Positions 8,777 through 17,576 of a stretch of DNA of 64,000 nt are shown piece by piece (the first letter of the stretch is position 1; the number at the start of each line of letters is the position of its first letter). The notes under the pieces were generated by a model. The model was given only the letters and a program-made list of their open reading frames with translations. It made no database searches and had not been told where the DNA came from. The DNA is from Burkholderia pyrrocinia (GTDB taxonomy: Bacteria > Pseudomonadota > Gammaproteobacteria > Burkholderiales > Burkholderiaceae), in the NCBI RefSeq assembly GCF_018417535.1, contig NZ_CP070978.1, positions 310,001-374,000 on the forward strand, given 5' to 3'. The position numbers and the translations under genes were made by a program.

Positions 8777-8908
8777 CCCGGTTCTCCCTTGTCTTGATGT
8801 GGGCGGCGTGCAACGCGCCGCCGCTCGATGCTAGCGCGCCGCTCGCGCGCTCACGCAGTCCGATCGGATGACCGTGAAACCCCTCTGTCCCCGCAGGCAT
8901 CCCGTTAC

Positions 8909-8924
8909 TCCAAACAGACGATGT
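8909..8924 (+). promoter_or_regulatory. Candidate operator motif upstream of steroid operon 1
   Basis: TCCAAACAGACGATGT matches TCCCAACAGACGATGT at 22130-22145 in 15 of 16 positions. It lies 112 bases upstream of the LLM oxidoreductase start, and the other copy lies 66 bases upstream of the hsaC-like start. No other copy was noticed on reading the other intergenic regions of the window. A shared activator site (LuxR/TeiR-type) is the simplest interpretation; binding is not demonstrated. Confidence 0.5.
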
Positions 8925-9036
8925 CCGCGCCCGCCAGCGCGCCGACACTCCCATTCGTGGACCGTCGCTATTCGTCCGTATCGTGCGGGCGGGCCGCACG
9001 ACCCCGACTCGTCCAACATACATGGAGACGCACGCA

Positions 9037-10176
9037 ATGAAGTTTTCCCTCATCTACGAAGCCCAGACCACCGACGCGTCGCGCGAGGGCGACCACCGGG
9101 TGTTCAAGGAGACGGTCGAACAGGCGCTGCTCGCCGAGCAGGTCGGCTTCGACACGATCTGGTGCGTGGAGCACACGTCGCTGACCAACTATGCGCACAT
9201 GAGCGCGCCGGAAACCTTCCTTGCGTACCTGGCCGGCCGCACGACGCGCATCGGCCTCGGCCATGGCGTCGTGTGCCTGCCGCCGGCGATGAATCACCCG
9301 ATCAAGGTCGCCGAGCGCGTCGCGCTGCTCGACATCCTGTCGGGCGGCCGCGTGCATTTCGGCGTCGGCAAGGGCGGCAGCCAGCAGGAAGCCGGCGCGT
9401 TCGGCTACGACCTCAACGAACTGCAGCCGATGATCGACGAATCGATGTACCTCGTGCCGAAGATGTTCGTGCAGGACGAGATCGAGCACGACGGCACGTA
9501 CATCAAGATCCCGAAGCGCCCGATCCACCCGAAGCCGTTCCAGGATCCGCATCCGCCGATGTACCTCGCGTGCACGAACACCGACGCGCTGCTGCGCGCC
9601 GGCCAGCGCGGGATGGGCGCGCTCGTGCTCGGTTTCGGCGGCCCGGACGAAGTCGCGAAGAAGAACGCGGTGTACCGCGAAGCGTGGGCGAACCGCAAGC
9701 CGGAAGACCAGGTCGGCTTCCGCCCGACCCAGCACCTCGCGGCGCTGTGCCCGACGGTCGTGATGGCCGACGGCCAGGCCGCCCGCAAGATCGGCATCCG
9801 CGGCCAGCGTTACTTCATGGAATCGCTCGCGTACTGGTACACGGGCGGCGAGCGTCCGGACCCGGCGAAGTGGGGCGACGACCTGGTGCAGGCCGATACC
9901 GGCGAGATGGTGATCCGCTCGCGCTTCGCGTCGGAGGAAGTCGTCGTGAACTTCGCCGACCCGGCGCTCGCGATGATGAACCCGAATCACGCGTACGGCA
10001 CGGTGGACGACTGCATCGGCTATGTCGGCCGCCTGCAGGAAGCGGGCGTCGACGAAGTGCTGTTCCTGTGCCAGATGGGCACGGTGCCGCACGAAGCGCA
10101 GATGGAGACGATCCGCAACATCGGCGAGCACGTGATCCCGTTCTTCAACAAGGAGAAGGAGCGCGCCTGCGCGTAA
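9037..10176 (+). CDS. LLM-class flavin-dependent oxidoreductase
   Basis: This encodes 379 residues, a luciferase-like TIM barrel: MKFSLIYEAQTTD, VEQALLAEQVGFDTIWCVEHTS, then TTRIGLGHGVVCLPPAMNHPIKVAERVALLDILSGGRVHFGVGKG as separate stretches, and PMYLACTNTDALLRAGQRGMGAL. GGAG lies 9 bases upstream of the chosen ATG; another ATG at 9022 is also possible. These enzymes use FMNH2 or F420-like cofactors, often with a separate reductase. Burkholderia generally lacks F420, so FMN supplied by the HsaB-type reductase in the same operon is plausible. It heads the first steroid operon. Its substrate is unknown, and no pathway step is known to need it. Confidence 0.82.
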   Translation: MKFSLIYEAQTTDASREGDHRVFKETVEQALLAEQVGFDTIWCVEHTSLTNYAHMSAPETFLAYLAGRTTRIGLGHGVVCLPPAMNHPIKVAERVALLDILSGGRVHFGVGKGGSQQEAGAFGYDLNELQPMIDESMYLVPKMFVQDEIEHDGTYIKIPKRPIHPKPFQDPHPPMYLACTNTDALLRAGQRGMGALVLGFGGPDEVAKKNAVYREAWANRKPEDQVGFRPTQHLAALCPTVVMADGQAARKIGIRGQRYFMESLAYWYTGGERPDPAKWGDDLVQADTGEMVIRSRFASEEVVVNFADPALAMMNPNHAYGTVDDCIGYVGRLQEAGVDEVLFLCQMGTVPHEAQMETIRNIGEHVIPFFNKEKERACA

Positions 10177-10341
10177 GGCGGGCCGGGCCGCGCCCGTCGT
10201 CCCTTCGGACGATGCGGCGCGGCCGCGCGACGCCGACCATCGACGGTGGCGAGCATCGCCCGCGGCCAGGCCGCGCAGAACAACCATGAACGAGAGCGGG
10301 GCAGGCGCCACGGCGCACGCCCCGTTTCACAGGAGACATTC

Positions 10342-11535
10342 GTGCATCGCGACAACGATTCGAACGCACTGGCCGCCTCGCTGATCGCCCGGGCCGAGGC
10401 ACTGGCGCCGACGCTGGCCGGCCGCGCCGCGCAGGCGGAAGCGCAGGGCCGCATCCCGGCCGAGACGATCGCCGACATGCAGGCGGCCGGCTTCTTCAAG
10501 GTGCTGCAGCCGAAGCGCTACGGCGGCTACGAGCTCGATCCGCAAACCTTCTTCGACATCCAGATGGCGCTCGCGCGCGGCTGCATGTCGACCGCGTGGG
10601 TGTACGGCGTCGTCGGCGTGCACAACTGGCAGCTCGCGCTGTTCGACGAACGCGCGCAGCAGGACGTGTGGGGCAACGACCCGGCGACGCTGATCGCGTC
10701 GACCTACATGCCGGTCGGTCGCGTGACGCCGGTCGATGGCGGCTTCCGCCTGTCGGGCCACTGGAAGTTCTCGAGCGGCAGCGAACTGTGCGAATGGGTG
10801 TTCCTCGGCGCGCTGGTGCCGCCGGCCGAAGCCGGACAGCCGCCCGAATACCGGACCTTCCTGCTGCCGAAATCCGACTACCGGATCCAGCAGGACTGGG
10901 ACGTGCTCGGCCTGCGCGCGACGGGCAGCCACGACATCGTCGTCGACGACGTGTTCGTGCCCGCGTACCGCACGCACAAGGCGATCGACGGGATGATGGG
11001 CACGAGCCCCGGCCTCGCCGTCAACGACGCGCCGCTGTTCAGGCTGCCGTTCGCGCAGATCTTCGTGCGCGCGGTGTGCACGTCGTGCATCGGCGCGTTG
11101 CAGGGCGCGCTCGACGATTTCACCGGCTACGCGGCGACGCGCGTGTCCGCGAACAGCGGCGCGAAGACGACCGACGATCCGGGCGCGCAGAACGCATGCG
11201 CGAACGCGGCCGTCGCGATCGACGAGATGAAGGTGCTGCTCAAGCGCAATTTCGCCGAGCTGATGGCGTCGGTCACCGGCGGCCCGGCCGTGTCGATCGA
11301 GCGCCGCGTGCATTTCCGTTACCAGTCCGCGCAGGTCGCCGAGCGCTGCGCGCAGGCCGCGAACGCGCTGCTGCGCTACGCGGGCGGCAACGGCATCTAT
11401 CACCGCAATCCGCTGGTGCGCCGCTTCCTCGACCTGCACGCGGCCCGCGCGCACTACGCGAACAACGTGGACCGCTTCGGCCAGAACCTCGGCGCCGTGA
11501 TGCTCGGCCGCGAGAACACCGACTTCTTCATCTGA
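10342..11535 (+). CDS. hsaA: HsaA-type flavin-dependent hydroxylase (acyl-CoA dehydrogenase fold)
   Basis: This encodes 397 residues from GTG 10342, with AGGAG 6 bases upstream. The fold is acyl-CoA dehydrogenase-like (AAGFFKVLQPKRYGGYELDP; SGHWKFSSGSELCEWVFLGA; GLRATGSHDIVVDDVFVP). The C-terminus (RYAGGNGIYHRNPLVRRFLDLHAARAHY split over about 350-375) fits the two-component aromatic hydroxylases. HsaA (TesA2 or TesA1 in Comamonas nomenclature) hydroxylates 3-HSA to the catechol 3,4-DHSA using FMNH2. Size matches HsaA (about 394). A flavin reductase in the same operon (13303) is the expected partner. The gap to the next gene is 10 bases. Confidence 0.83.
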   Translation: MHRDNDSNALAASLIARAEALAPTLAGRAAQAEAQGRIPAETIADMQAAGFFKVLQPKRYGGYELDPQTFFDIQMALARGCMSTAWVYGVVGVHNWQLALFDERAQQDVWGNDPATLIASTYMPVGRVTPVDGGFRLSGHWKFSSGSELCEWVFLGALVPPAEAGQPPEYRTFLLPKSDYRIQQDWDVLGLRATGSHDIVVDDVFVPAYRTHKAIDGMMGTSPGLAVNDAPLFRLPFAQIFVRAVCTSCIGALQGALDDFTGYAATRVSANSGAKTTDDPGAQNACANAAVAIDEMKVLLKRNFAELMASVTGGPAVSIERRVHFRYQSAQVAERCAQAANALLRYAGGNGIYHRNPLVRRFLDLHAARAHYANNVDRFGQNLGAVMLGRENTDFFI

Positions 11536-11545
11536 CGAGGCCGCG

Positions 11546-13306
11546 ATGAACGACACGCAAGCACAGCAATACGTGTTCGACGTCGTGGTCGTCGGTTCGG
11601 GCGCGGGCGCGCTGCTCGCGGCGTGCCGCGCGGCCGACCGCGGCCTGTCCGTCGTCGTGATCGAGAAGACGGCGCTGTACGGCGGCACGTCGGCCGTGTC
11701 GGGCGGCGGCATCTGGGTGCCGTGCAACCACCATATCGCCGAGCTCGGCGCGACCGATTCGCGCGAGGCCGCGCGCCGCTACATCGACGCGTGCGTGGCC
11801 GGCGCGTCGACGCCCGACAAGCTCGACGCGTATCTCGACCAGGCGCCGGAGATGCTGCGCTACCTGGAATCGAAGACGCCCGTGCGTTACCAGTCGCTGC
11901 CGAAGTACGCGGACTATTTCCAGAAGCTGCCGGGTGCGATGCCGGGCTATCGCGCACTCGATCCGCTGCCGTTCGACGGCGGGCTGCTCGGCGACGAGTT
12001 CGACCGGCTGCGGCCGCCGTCGCCCGGCACGCTGATCGGCGGGCGCGTGGCGGTGACGTCGAAGGAGGCGCACACGCTGTTCTCGCGCGGGCCCGGCTTC
12101 ATGAAGCTCGCGCTCGCGCAGTTCGGCCGCTACTGGCTCGATATCGGCATGCGTCGCCGTACGCGGCGCGACCGGCGCCTGACGCTCGGCAACGCGCTGA
12201 TCGGCGGGCTGCGCCGCGCGCTGCTCGACCGCAACGTACCGGTGTGGCTCGACACGCCGATGCGCGACCTGCTCGATGCGGACGGCCGCGTGACGGGCGT
12301 GCGCGCGCAGCGCTTCGGGCAGCCCGTGACGATCGCCGCGCGGCGCGGCGTGATCCTCGGCGCGGGCGGCTTCGAGCGCAACCAGCCGATGCGCGAGCGC
12401 TACCTGCCGCAGCCGACGCAGGCGCAGTGGAGCGCGACGCCGCCGTCCAATACCGGCGACGGGATCGCCGAAGGCCAGCGGCTCGGCGGCGCACTGGCGC
12501 TGATGGAGCACGTGTGGGGCGCGCCGACGGTCGGCGTCGCGGGCGAGGAGAAGCAGCGCGCGCTGTTCGTCGAACGCAACCTGCCGGGCTGCGTGATCGT
12601 CAACCGTCTCGGCAAGCGCTTCGTCAACGAGGCCGCGCCGTATTCCGAATTCGTGCCGGCGATGTATCGCGACCATGCGCGCACCGGCGCGAGCGTGCCG
12701 GCGTGGATGGTGTTCGACGCGCGCTTTCGCCGCAAGTATCCGTGCGGGCCGATCATGCCGGCGTCGATGATGCCCGATGCGCGGATTCCGGAAGCGTTTC
12801 GCGACGTGCTCGTGAAGGCCGACACGATCGACGCGCTCGCGGCGCGGATCGGCGTCGACGCGGCAGGCCTGCGCGACACGCTGCGCGACATGGCGCGTTA
12901 CGCGGTCACCGGCATCGACGAAGCGTTCGGCAAGGGCGACAACGCATTCGACACGTACTACGGCGATCCGCAGAACCAGCCGAACCCGTGCCTCGGGCCG
13001 GTCGACCAGGCGCCGTTCTATGCGGTGCGGATCGACGCGGGCGACATCGGCACGAAGGGCGGGCTCGTCACCGACGCACTGGCCCGCGTGCTGCGCGCCG
13101 ACGGCGAGCCGATCGACGGCCTCTATGCGATCGGCAACACCAGCGCATCGATGATGGGCGCGAGCTACCCCGGCGCGGGCTCGACGCTCGGCCCGGCGAT
13201 GACTTTCGGTTTCATCGCCGCCGACCACCTGGCCGCGCAGGCGGTCGACGACGGCGGCCGGCCGGTCCGGCCAATCAGGATTGAACTTGACGGAGCACGA
13301 CCATGA
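11546..13306 (+). CDS. kstD: 3-ketosteroid dehydrogenase (KstD-type flavoprotein)
   Basis: This encodes 586 residues. The N-terminal FAD motif is VVVVGSGAGALLAACRAADRG, followed by EKTALYGGTSAVSGGGIWVP. The C-terminus has GLYAIGNTSASMMGASYPGAGSTLGPAMTFGFIAADHLA (read as separate halves), with a Tyr-Pro-Gly segment typical of 3-ketosteroid delta1-dehydrogenases. KstD (TesH) introduces the 1(2) double bond into ring A, which with 9-alpha-hydroxylation causes ring B to open. A delta4(5-alpha)-dehydrogenase (TesI) has the same fold and cannot be excluded. Its stop overlaps the hsaB start by 4 bases (ATGA). Confidence 0.82.
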   Translation: MNDTQAQQYVFDVVVVGSGAGALLAACRAADRGLSVVVIEKTALYGGTSAVSGGGIWVPCNHHIAELGATDSREAARRYIDACVAGASTPDKLDAYLDQAPEMLRYLESKTPVRYQSLPKYADYFQKLPGAMPGYRALDPLPFDGGLLGDEFDRLRPPSPGTLIGGRVAVTSKEAHTLFSRGPGFMKLALAQFGRYWLDIGMRRRTRRDRRLTLGNALIGGLRRALLDRNVPVWLDTPMRDLLDADGRVTGVRAQRFGQPVTIAARRGVILGAGGFERNQPMRERYLPQPTQAQWSATPPSNTGDGIAEGQRLGGALALMEHVWGAPTVGVAGEEKQRALFVERNLPGCVIVNRLGKRFVNEAAPYSEFVPAMYRDHARTGASVPAWMVFDARFRRKYPCGPIMPASMMPDARIPEAFRDVLVKADTIDALAARIGVDAAGLRDTLRDMARYAVTGIDEAFGKGDNAFDTYYGDPQNQPNPCLGPVDQAPFYAVRIDAGDIGTKGGLVTDALARVLRADGEPIDGLYAIGNTSASMMGASYPGAGSTLGPAMTFGFIAADHLAAQAVDDGGRPVRPIRIELDGARP

Positions 13307-13821
13307 GCGATCTCACCACCCATCCGCTGCGCACCGACATGCTGCTCGCGATGCGCCGCATCGCGCGCTCCGTCACGGTCATCAGCAGCGCGCACGACGG
13401 CCGGCGCTACTCGATGTCCGCGACGGCGGTCGATTCGCTGTCGACCGATCCGCCTTCGCTGCTGATCTGCATCAACCGCACCGCGTCGCTGTATCCGCCG
13501 CTCGATGCGGGCGCGCCGTTCTGCGTGAACGTGCTGTCGGCGCGCCACGAAGGCATCGCGATCGACTGCAGCGGCCGCCTGAAGGGCGAAGCGCGCTTCA
13601 CGACCGGCGACTGGCACACGTCGCCGCACGGCGTGCCGTATCTGCGCGACTCGCAGGCGAGCCTCGTGTGCGAGCAGGACGGCCGCTTCGAATACGGCAC
13701 GCATACGGTGTTCATCGGGCGCATCCGCGAGGTGCTGATGAGCGGCGACGTCGATCCGCTCGTTTATCTCGACGGCGCCTACACGACGCCCGGCGCGCCC
13801 GCGAACCGCGTGGCCGCGTGA
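13303..13821 (+). CDS. hsaB: HsaB-type flavin reductase
   Basis: This encodes 172 residues of the flavin reductase-like FMN-binding split-barrel family: MRRIARSVTVISSAHDGRRYSMSATAVDSLSTDPPSLLICINRTAS in order, then PFCVNVLSARHEGIA and FEYGTHTVFIGRIREV. This is the pattern of HsaB and related two-component monooxygenase reductases, which supply reduced flavin to HsaA. The start overlaps the dehydrogenase stop (ATGA), indicating translational coupling. It could also serve the LLM oxidoreductase upstream. Confidence 0.85.
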   Translation: MSDLTTHPLRTDMLLAMRRIARSVTVISSAHDGRRYSMSATAVDSLSTDPPSLLICINRTASLYPPLDAGAPFCVNVLSARHEGIAIDCSGRLKGEARFTTGDWHTSPHGVPYLRDSQASLVCEQDGRFEYGTHTVFIGRIREVLMSGDVDPLVYLDGAYTTPGAPANRVAA

Positions 13822-13860
13822 CGGCCGCACGGGTTTTCCAGCATCCGCAAGAGACGATCC

Positions 13861-14088
13861 ATGACACGCAGACTGAACGGCAACACCGTGAACGTCGACG
13901 GTGCCCGGCGCGATGCCGGCGCATCGGCCGCGCGCGAGATCGTGCGCGCGCTCGGCGGTGCGGCATCGCATGTGCTGAACGCGTTCGCGTGCGTCGCGCC
14001 GGCGCTGGCGTCGAACGCGGCGCTGGTCGTTGCCGGGCGCGAAGCCGGGCGCGGCGAGGGTGCCAGCCATGCCGCCGGCACAGCATGA
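13861..14088 (+). CDS. Small hypothetical protein
   Basis: This frame of 75 residues starts 39 bases after hsaB and ends 10 bases before the next gene. Its N-terminus (MTRRLNGNTVNVDGARRDAG) resembles the start of ferredoxin-like 2Fe-2S proteins, but no cysteine cluster follows; only Cys64 or so is present. The rest is Ala-rich (GGAASHVLNAFACVAPALASN). A weak AAGAGA site precedes the ATG. The frame fills the gap between two pathway genes neatly, but coding status is uncertain. It could be an artefact in GC-rich DNA. Confidence 0.35.
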   Translation: MTRRLNGNTVNVDGARRDAGASAAREIVRALGGAASHVLNAFACVAPALASNAALVVAGREAGRGEGASHAAGTA

Positions 14089-14098
14089 GGAGCCGGCC

Positions 14099-15142
14099 AT
14101 GAGCGATTCGCGCTTCCACCGGCTGACCGTTGCCGAAGTGATTTCCGAAAGCGACGACGCGTGCTCGTTCGTATTCGACGTACCCGCGGCATTGCGTGAC
14201 GCATTCGCGTACCGGCCCGGGCAGTTCCTGACGCTGAACGTGCCGTGCGCGGACGCGACCGTCGCGCGCTGCTATTCGCTGTCGAGCGCGCCGGGCATCG
14301 ACGCCGCGCCGAAGATCACCGTCAAGCGCGTGCGCGACGGCCGCGCTTCGAACTGGCTGTGCGACCGCGTGCATGCGGGCGACGCGCTCGACGTGCTGCC
14401 GCCGGCCGGCGTGTTCACGCCGCGCGCGCTCGACGGCGACCTGCTGCTGTTCGCGGGCGGCAGCGGCATCACGCCCGTGTTGTCGATCCTGAAATCGGCG
14501 CTCGTGCATGGGCGCGGGATGCTGACGCTGATCTATGCGAACCGCGACGAACGCTCGGTGATCTTCCGCGACGAGCTGCAGCAGCTCGCGCAACGGCATC
14601 CGGGCCGCGTGCGCGTGATCCACTGGCTCGACAGCGTGCAGGGCATCCCGCAGCAGCGCCATCTCGAAGAGCTCGCGCGGCCGTTCAGCCAGCAGGAGAC
14701 GTTCATCTGCGGGCCCGCGATATTCATGGAGAACGCGCTGGCCGCGATGCTCGGCCTCGGGTTGCCGCGTGCACGCGTGCATGTCGAGCGGTTCGCGTCG
14801 CTGCCCGATGCGCCGGCGCAGGCCGATACCGCGGCGTCGGCCGCGGCAACGGCGGTGTCCGGCGACGGCGCGGCGATCGAGACGGTGCTCGACGGCGACG
14901 CGTTCGCATTCGACAGCGCGCCCGGCGAAACGCTGCTCGACGCGATGCTGCGCGCGGGCGTGCCGGCGCCGAATTCCTGCCGGATGGGGCAATGCGGCGC
15001 CTGCATGTGCCGGATCGAGCGCGGCGAGGTCGCGCTCGACAGCAACCATGTGCTCGACGACGACGAGATCGCGGCCGGCTGGACGCTCGCCTGTCGCGCG
15101 CGACCCGCCAGCGACGCGCTGCGCGTGGTGTTTCCCGATTGA
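14099..15142 (+). CDS. kshB: KshB-type ferredoxin-NAD(P)H reductase
   Basis: This encodes 347 residues. The order is the FAD domain of ferredoxin reductase type (ARCYSLSSAPG, about residues 60-70), the NAD domain (LLLFAGGSGITPVLSILKSAL) and a C-terminal plant-type 2Fe-2S domain with CRMGQCGACMCRIERGE and a last cysteine in WTLACRARP. This is the layout of KshB, the reductase that feeds the 3-ketosteroid 9-alpha-hydroxylase KshA, whose oxygenase gene is 25.7 kb downstream. GAGGAG is 7 bases before the start. The frame is open about 69 bases upstream, but the chosen start has the best site. Confidence 0.83.
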   Translation: MSDSRFHRLTVAEVISESDDACSFVFDVPAALRDAFAYRPGQFLTLNVPCADATVARCYSLSSAPGIDAAPKITVKRVRDGRASNWLCDRVHAGDALDVLPPAGVFTPRALDGDLLLFAGGSGITPVLSILKSALVHGRGMLTLIYANRDERSVIFRDELQQLAQRHPGRVRVIHWLDSVQGIPQQRHLEELARPFSQQETFICGPAIFMENALAAMLGLGLPRARVHVERFASLPDAPAQADTAASAAATAVSGDGAAIETVLDGDAFAFDSAPGETLLDAMLRAGVPAPNSCRMGQCGACMCRIERGEVALDSNHVLDDDEIAAGWTLACRARPASDALRVVFPD

Positions 15143-15183
15143 GCCGTGCCGCGCCGGCGGCGCGCACGGCAACCCTGACGCCT

Positions 15184-16770
15184 ATGACGATGGACAATGA
15201 AATCCTGACCACACCCGCGCTGATCGCACGGGCTGCCGCGCGCCACGGCGCGCATCCGGCGATCGAGTCGGAGCACGGCCGGCTGACCTACGCGGAACTC
15301 GACGCGGCACGCGTCGACGCGGCCCGCGCACTGCTCGCGAGCGGCATCGAGGCCGGCGACCGCATCGCGGTCTGGGCGCCGAACCTGCCGCAATGGATCG
15401 TCGCGGCGCTCGCGATCCACACCGTCGGCGCGATCCTCGTGCCGGTCAATACGCGGATGAAGGGGATGGAGGTCGGCGGCATCCTGCACGACGGCGGCGC
15501 GCGGCTGCTGTTCTGCTGCGGCACCTTCCTCGGCGAATCCTATCCGGCAATGCTTGCGCCGCACCGGCCGGCGACGCTCGAGCGCGTCGTCGTGTTCGAC
15601 GGCGAGCCGCCCTCCGGCGCGCGCGACGAGACCTGGAATGCCTTCCTCGCACGGGGCGCGGCGGTGCCGCTGGCCGCGGTGCGCGAGCGCGAGGCACAGG
15701 TCACGCCCGACACCGTGATGGACCTGATGTTCACGTCCGGCACGACGGGCCGCGCGAAGGGCGTGATGACCGCGCACGGCCAGAACCTGCGCGCCGCGCA
15801 GGCGTGGGCGACGATCGCGGGCGTGCGCCACGACGACCGCTACCTGATCGTCAATCCGTTCTTCCACACGTTCGGCTACAAGGCCGGCTGGCTTGCCGCG
15901 CTGTCGAGCGGCGCGACCGTGCTGCCGCATCTCGTGTTCCAGCCGGCCGACGTGCTGCGGCGTATCGCCGACGATCGCGTGTCGGTACTGCCCGGCCCGC
16001 CGACGTTGTACTACGCGCTGCTCGACGCGCCCGATCGCGCGACGCGCGACCTGTCGTCGCTGCGAATCGCGGTGACGGGCGCGGCGGCGATCGCGCCGAG
16101 CCTGATCGAGCGGATGCGCGCGGAACTCGGCTTCGAAACGGTGCTGACCGGCTACGGGCTGACCGAATCGTGCGGCTTCGCGACGCTGTGCAGGCACGGC
16201 GACGATGCGCAGACCGTCGCCTGTACGTCGGGCCGGCCGATGCCGGACGTCGAGTTGCGCATCGCGGGGCCGGGCGGCGAGCCGCTCGGGCCGGACGAGA
16301 CCGGCGAGATCTGGGTGCGCGGCTACAACGTGATGCGCGGCTATTTCAACCAGCCGGACGCGACGCGCGAGACCGTCGATGCGGATGGTTGGCTGCATAC
16401 GGGCGACCTCGGCTGCGTCGATGCGAACGGCAACCTGAAGATCACCGACCGCATCAAGGACATGTTCATCGTCGGCGGCTTCAACTGCTATCCGGCGGAG
16501 ATCGAGCGGCTGCTCGTCGCGCATCCTGCGATCGCGCAGGTCGCGCTGGTCGGCGTGCCCGATACGCGGCTCGGCGAGGTCGGGCACGCGTATGTCGTGC
16601 TGCGGCCGGGCGCGCACACCGACGCCGACGAGCTGAACGACTGGGCGCGTCGCAACATGGCGAACTACAAGGTGCCGCGGCATTTCACGTTCGTCGAGCA
16701 ACTGCCGACGAGCGCGGCGGGGAAGGTGCTCAAGTACCGGCTTCGCGCGGGGACCGAGGCGGCGGCCTGA
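15184..16770 (+). CDS. fadD3: FadD3-type acyl-CoA synthetase
   Basis: This encodes 528 residues (start 15184; ATG 15190 is also possible). AMP-forming motifs are the P-loop LMFTSGTTGRAKGVM, GYGLTESCG, GWLHTGDLG, ITDRIKDMFIVGGFNCYPAEIE and the C-terminal catalytic Lys in SAAGKVLKYRL. In this context the expected substrate is the propionate side chain of HIP (the C/D-ring product), which FadD3 activates with CoA in Actinobacteria; the Comamonas counterpart is ScdA. Substrate specificity is inferred from gene context only. The previous gene ends 41 bases upstream and the next starts 32 bases downstream. Confidence 0.82.
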   Translation: MTMDNEILTTPALIARAAARHGAHPAIESEHGRLTYAELDAARVDAARALLASGIEAGDRIAVWAPNLPQWIVAALAIHTVGAILVPVNTRMKGMEVGGILHDGGARLLFCCGTFLGESYPAMLAPHRPATLERVVVFDGEPPSGARDETWNAFLARGAAVPLAAVREREAQVTPDTVMDLMFTSGTTGRAKGVMTAHGQNLRAAQAWATIAGVRHDDRYLIVNPFFHTFGYKAGWLAALSSGATVLPHLVFQPADVLRRIADDRVSVLPGPPTLYYALLDAPDRATRDLSSLRIAVTGAAAIAPSLIERMRAELGFETVLTGYGLTESCGFATLCRHGDDAQTVACTSGRPMPDVELRIAGPGGEPLGPDETGEIWVRGYNVMRGYFNQPDATRETVDADGWLHTGDLGCVDANGNLKITDRIKDMFIVGGFNCYPAEIERLLVAHPAIAQVALVGVPDTRLGEVGHAYVVLRPGAHTDADELNDWARRNMANYKVPRHFTFVEQLPTSAAGKVLKYRLRAGTEAAA

Positions 16771-16802
16771 GCGCCGTTGCGACACACGAACGGGATGAAC
16801 AC

Positions 16803-17576
16803 ATGAACGACAACGGATTTCCGCAGGGCGCGGTGCTGGTGTTCGGCGGCAGCGGCGGGATCGGGCAGGGCGTTGCGCTCGAGTTTGCGCGCGCCGGCGT
16901 GCCGGTCGCGGTGGGCTACCGCAGCAAGGCCGACGTGGCCGAGCGCGTCGCACGCGACATTCGCGGCGAAGGTGTGGCGGCCACCACGCATTGCGTGGAC
17001 GTCACCGATCCCGCGCAGGTCGACGCCGCGCTCTCGGCCGCGATCGACGTGCATGGCCGCGTGCATACGGTCGTCTGGGCGGCCGGGCCGTTCGTGAACC
17101 AGCGCCATATCGGCGACATGACGCACGACGACTGGCGCCGCGCGATCGAGGTCGAGACGATCGGTTTCTTCGTCGCGGCGAAAGCCGCGCTGCCGCACTT
17201 CCGTGCGTCGGGCGGCGGATCGTTCGTGACGCTCGGTTCGGCCGGGCATCTGCGCTGGCCCGATCGCGACGGGCTGTCGGTCGCGCCGAAGGCGGCGAAC
17301 GAAGCGCTGGTCAAGGGGCTTGCGCGCGAGGAGGGGCGGTACAACATTCGCGCGAATTCGATCCTGGTCGGCGTGATCGAGGCCGGGATGTTTCCGGTGC
17401 TGCTCGAACAGGGGCAGTTCGACCAGGCGTGGATCGACGAGACGCAGAAGATGCTCGCGCTCAAGCGTTGGGGGAAGGCGCACGACGTCGGGCGGGCGGC
17501 GGTGTTTTTGGCGTCGGACCGGGCGGATTACGTGACGGGGCAGCAGTTGAATGTGTCGGGGGGCTACGGGTTGTAG
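16803..17576 (+). CDS. SDR-family protein lacking the catalytic Tyr
   Basis: This encodes 257 residues. The cofactor loop is LVFGGSGGIGQGVALEFARAG (a TGxxxGIG variant), and WAAGPF occupies the NNAG position. The active-site Ser is present (LGSAG). At the YxxxK position the sequence is DGLSVAPKAANEAL, so Ser replaces the catalytic Tyr while Lys is kept. The C-terminus (DYVTGQQLNVSGGYGL) is typical. Such variants often act as non-redox enzymes or have shifted chemistry. It may take part in the C/D-ring part of the pathway, beside FadD3. It is the last gene of this block, and a stem-loop lies 98 bases downstream. Confidence 0.8.
   Translation: MNDNGFPQGAVLVFGGSGGIGQGVALEFARAGVPVAVGYRSKADVAERVARDIRGEGVAATTHCVDVTDPAQVDAALSAAIDVHGRVHTVVWAAGPFVNQRHIGDMTHDDWRRAIEVETIGFFVAAKAALPHFRASGGGSFVTLGSAGHLRWPDRDGLSVAPKAANEALVKGLAREEGRYNIRANSILVGVIEAGMFPVLLEQGQFDQAWIDETQKMLALKRWGKAHDVGRAAVFLASDRADYVTGQQLNVSGGYGL

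Noticed and set aside
14245..15183. Upstream extension of the CoA ligase frame
   Set aside because: It is a shadow inside the ferredoxin reductase gene with Arg-rich composition; the ligase homology starts at about 15184.
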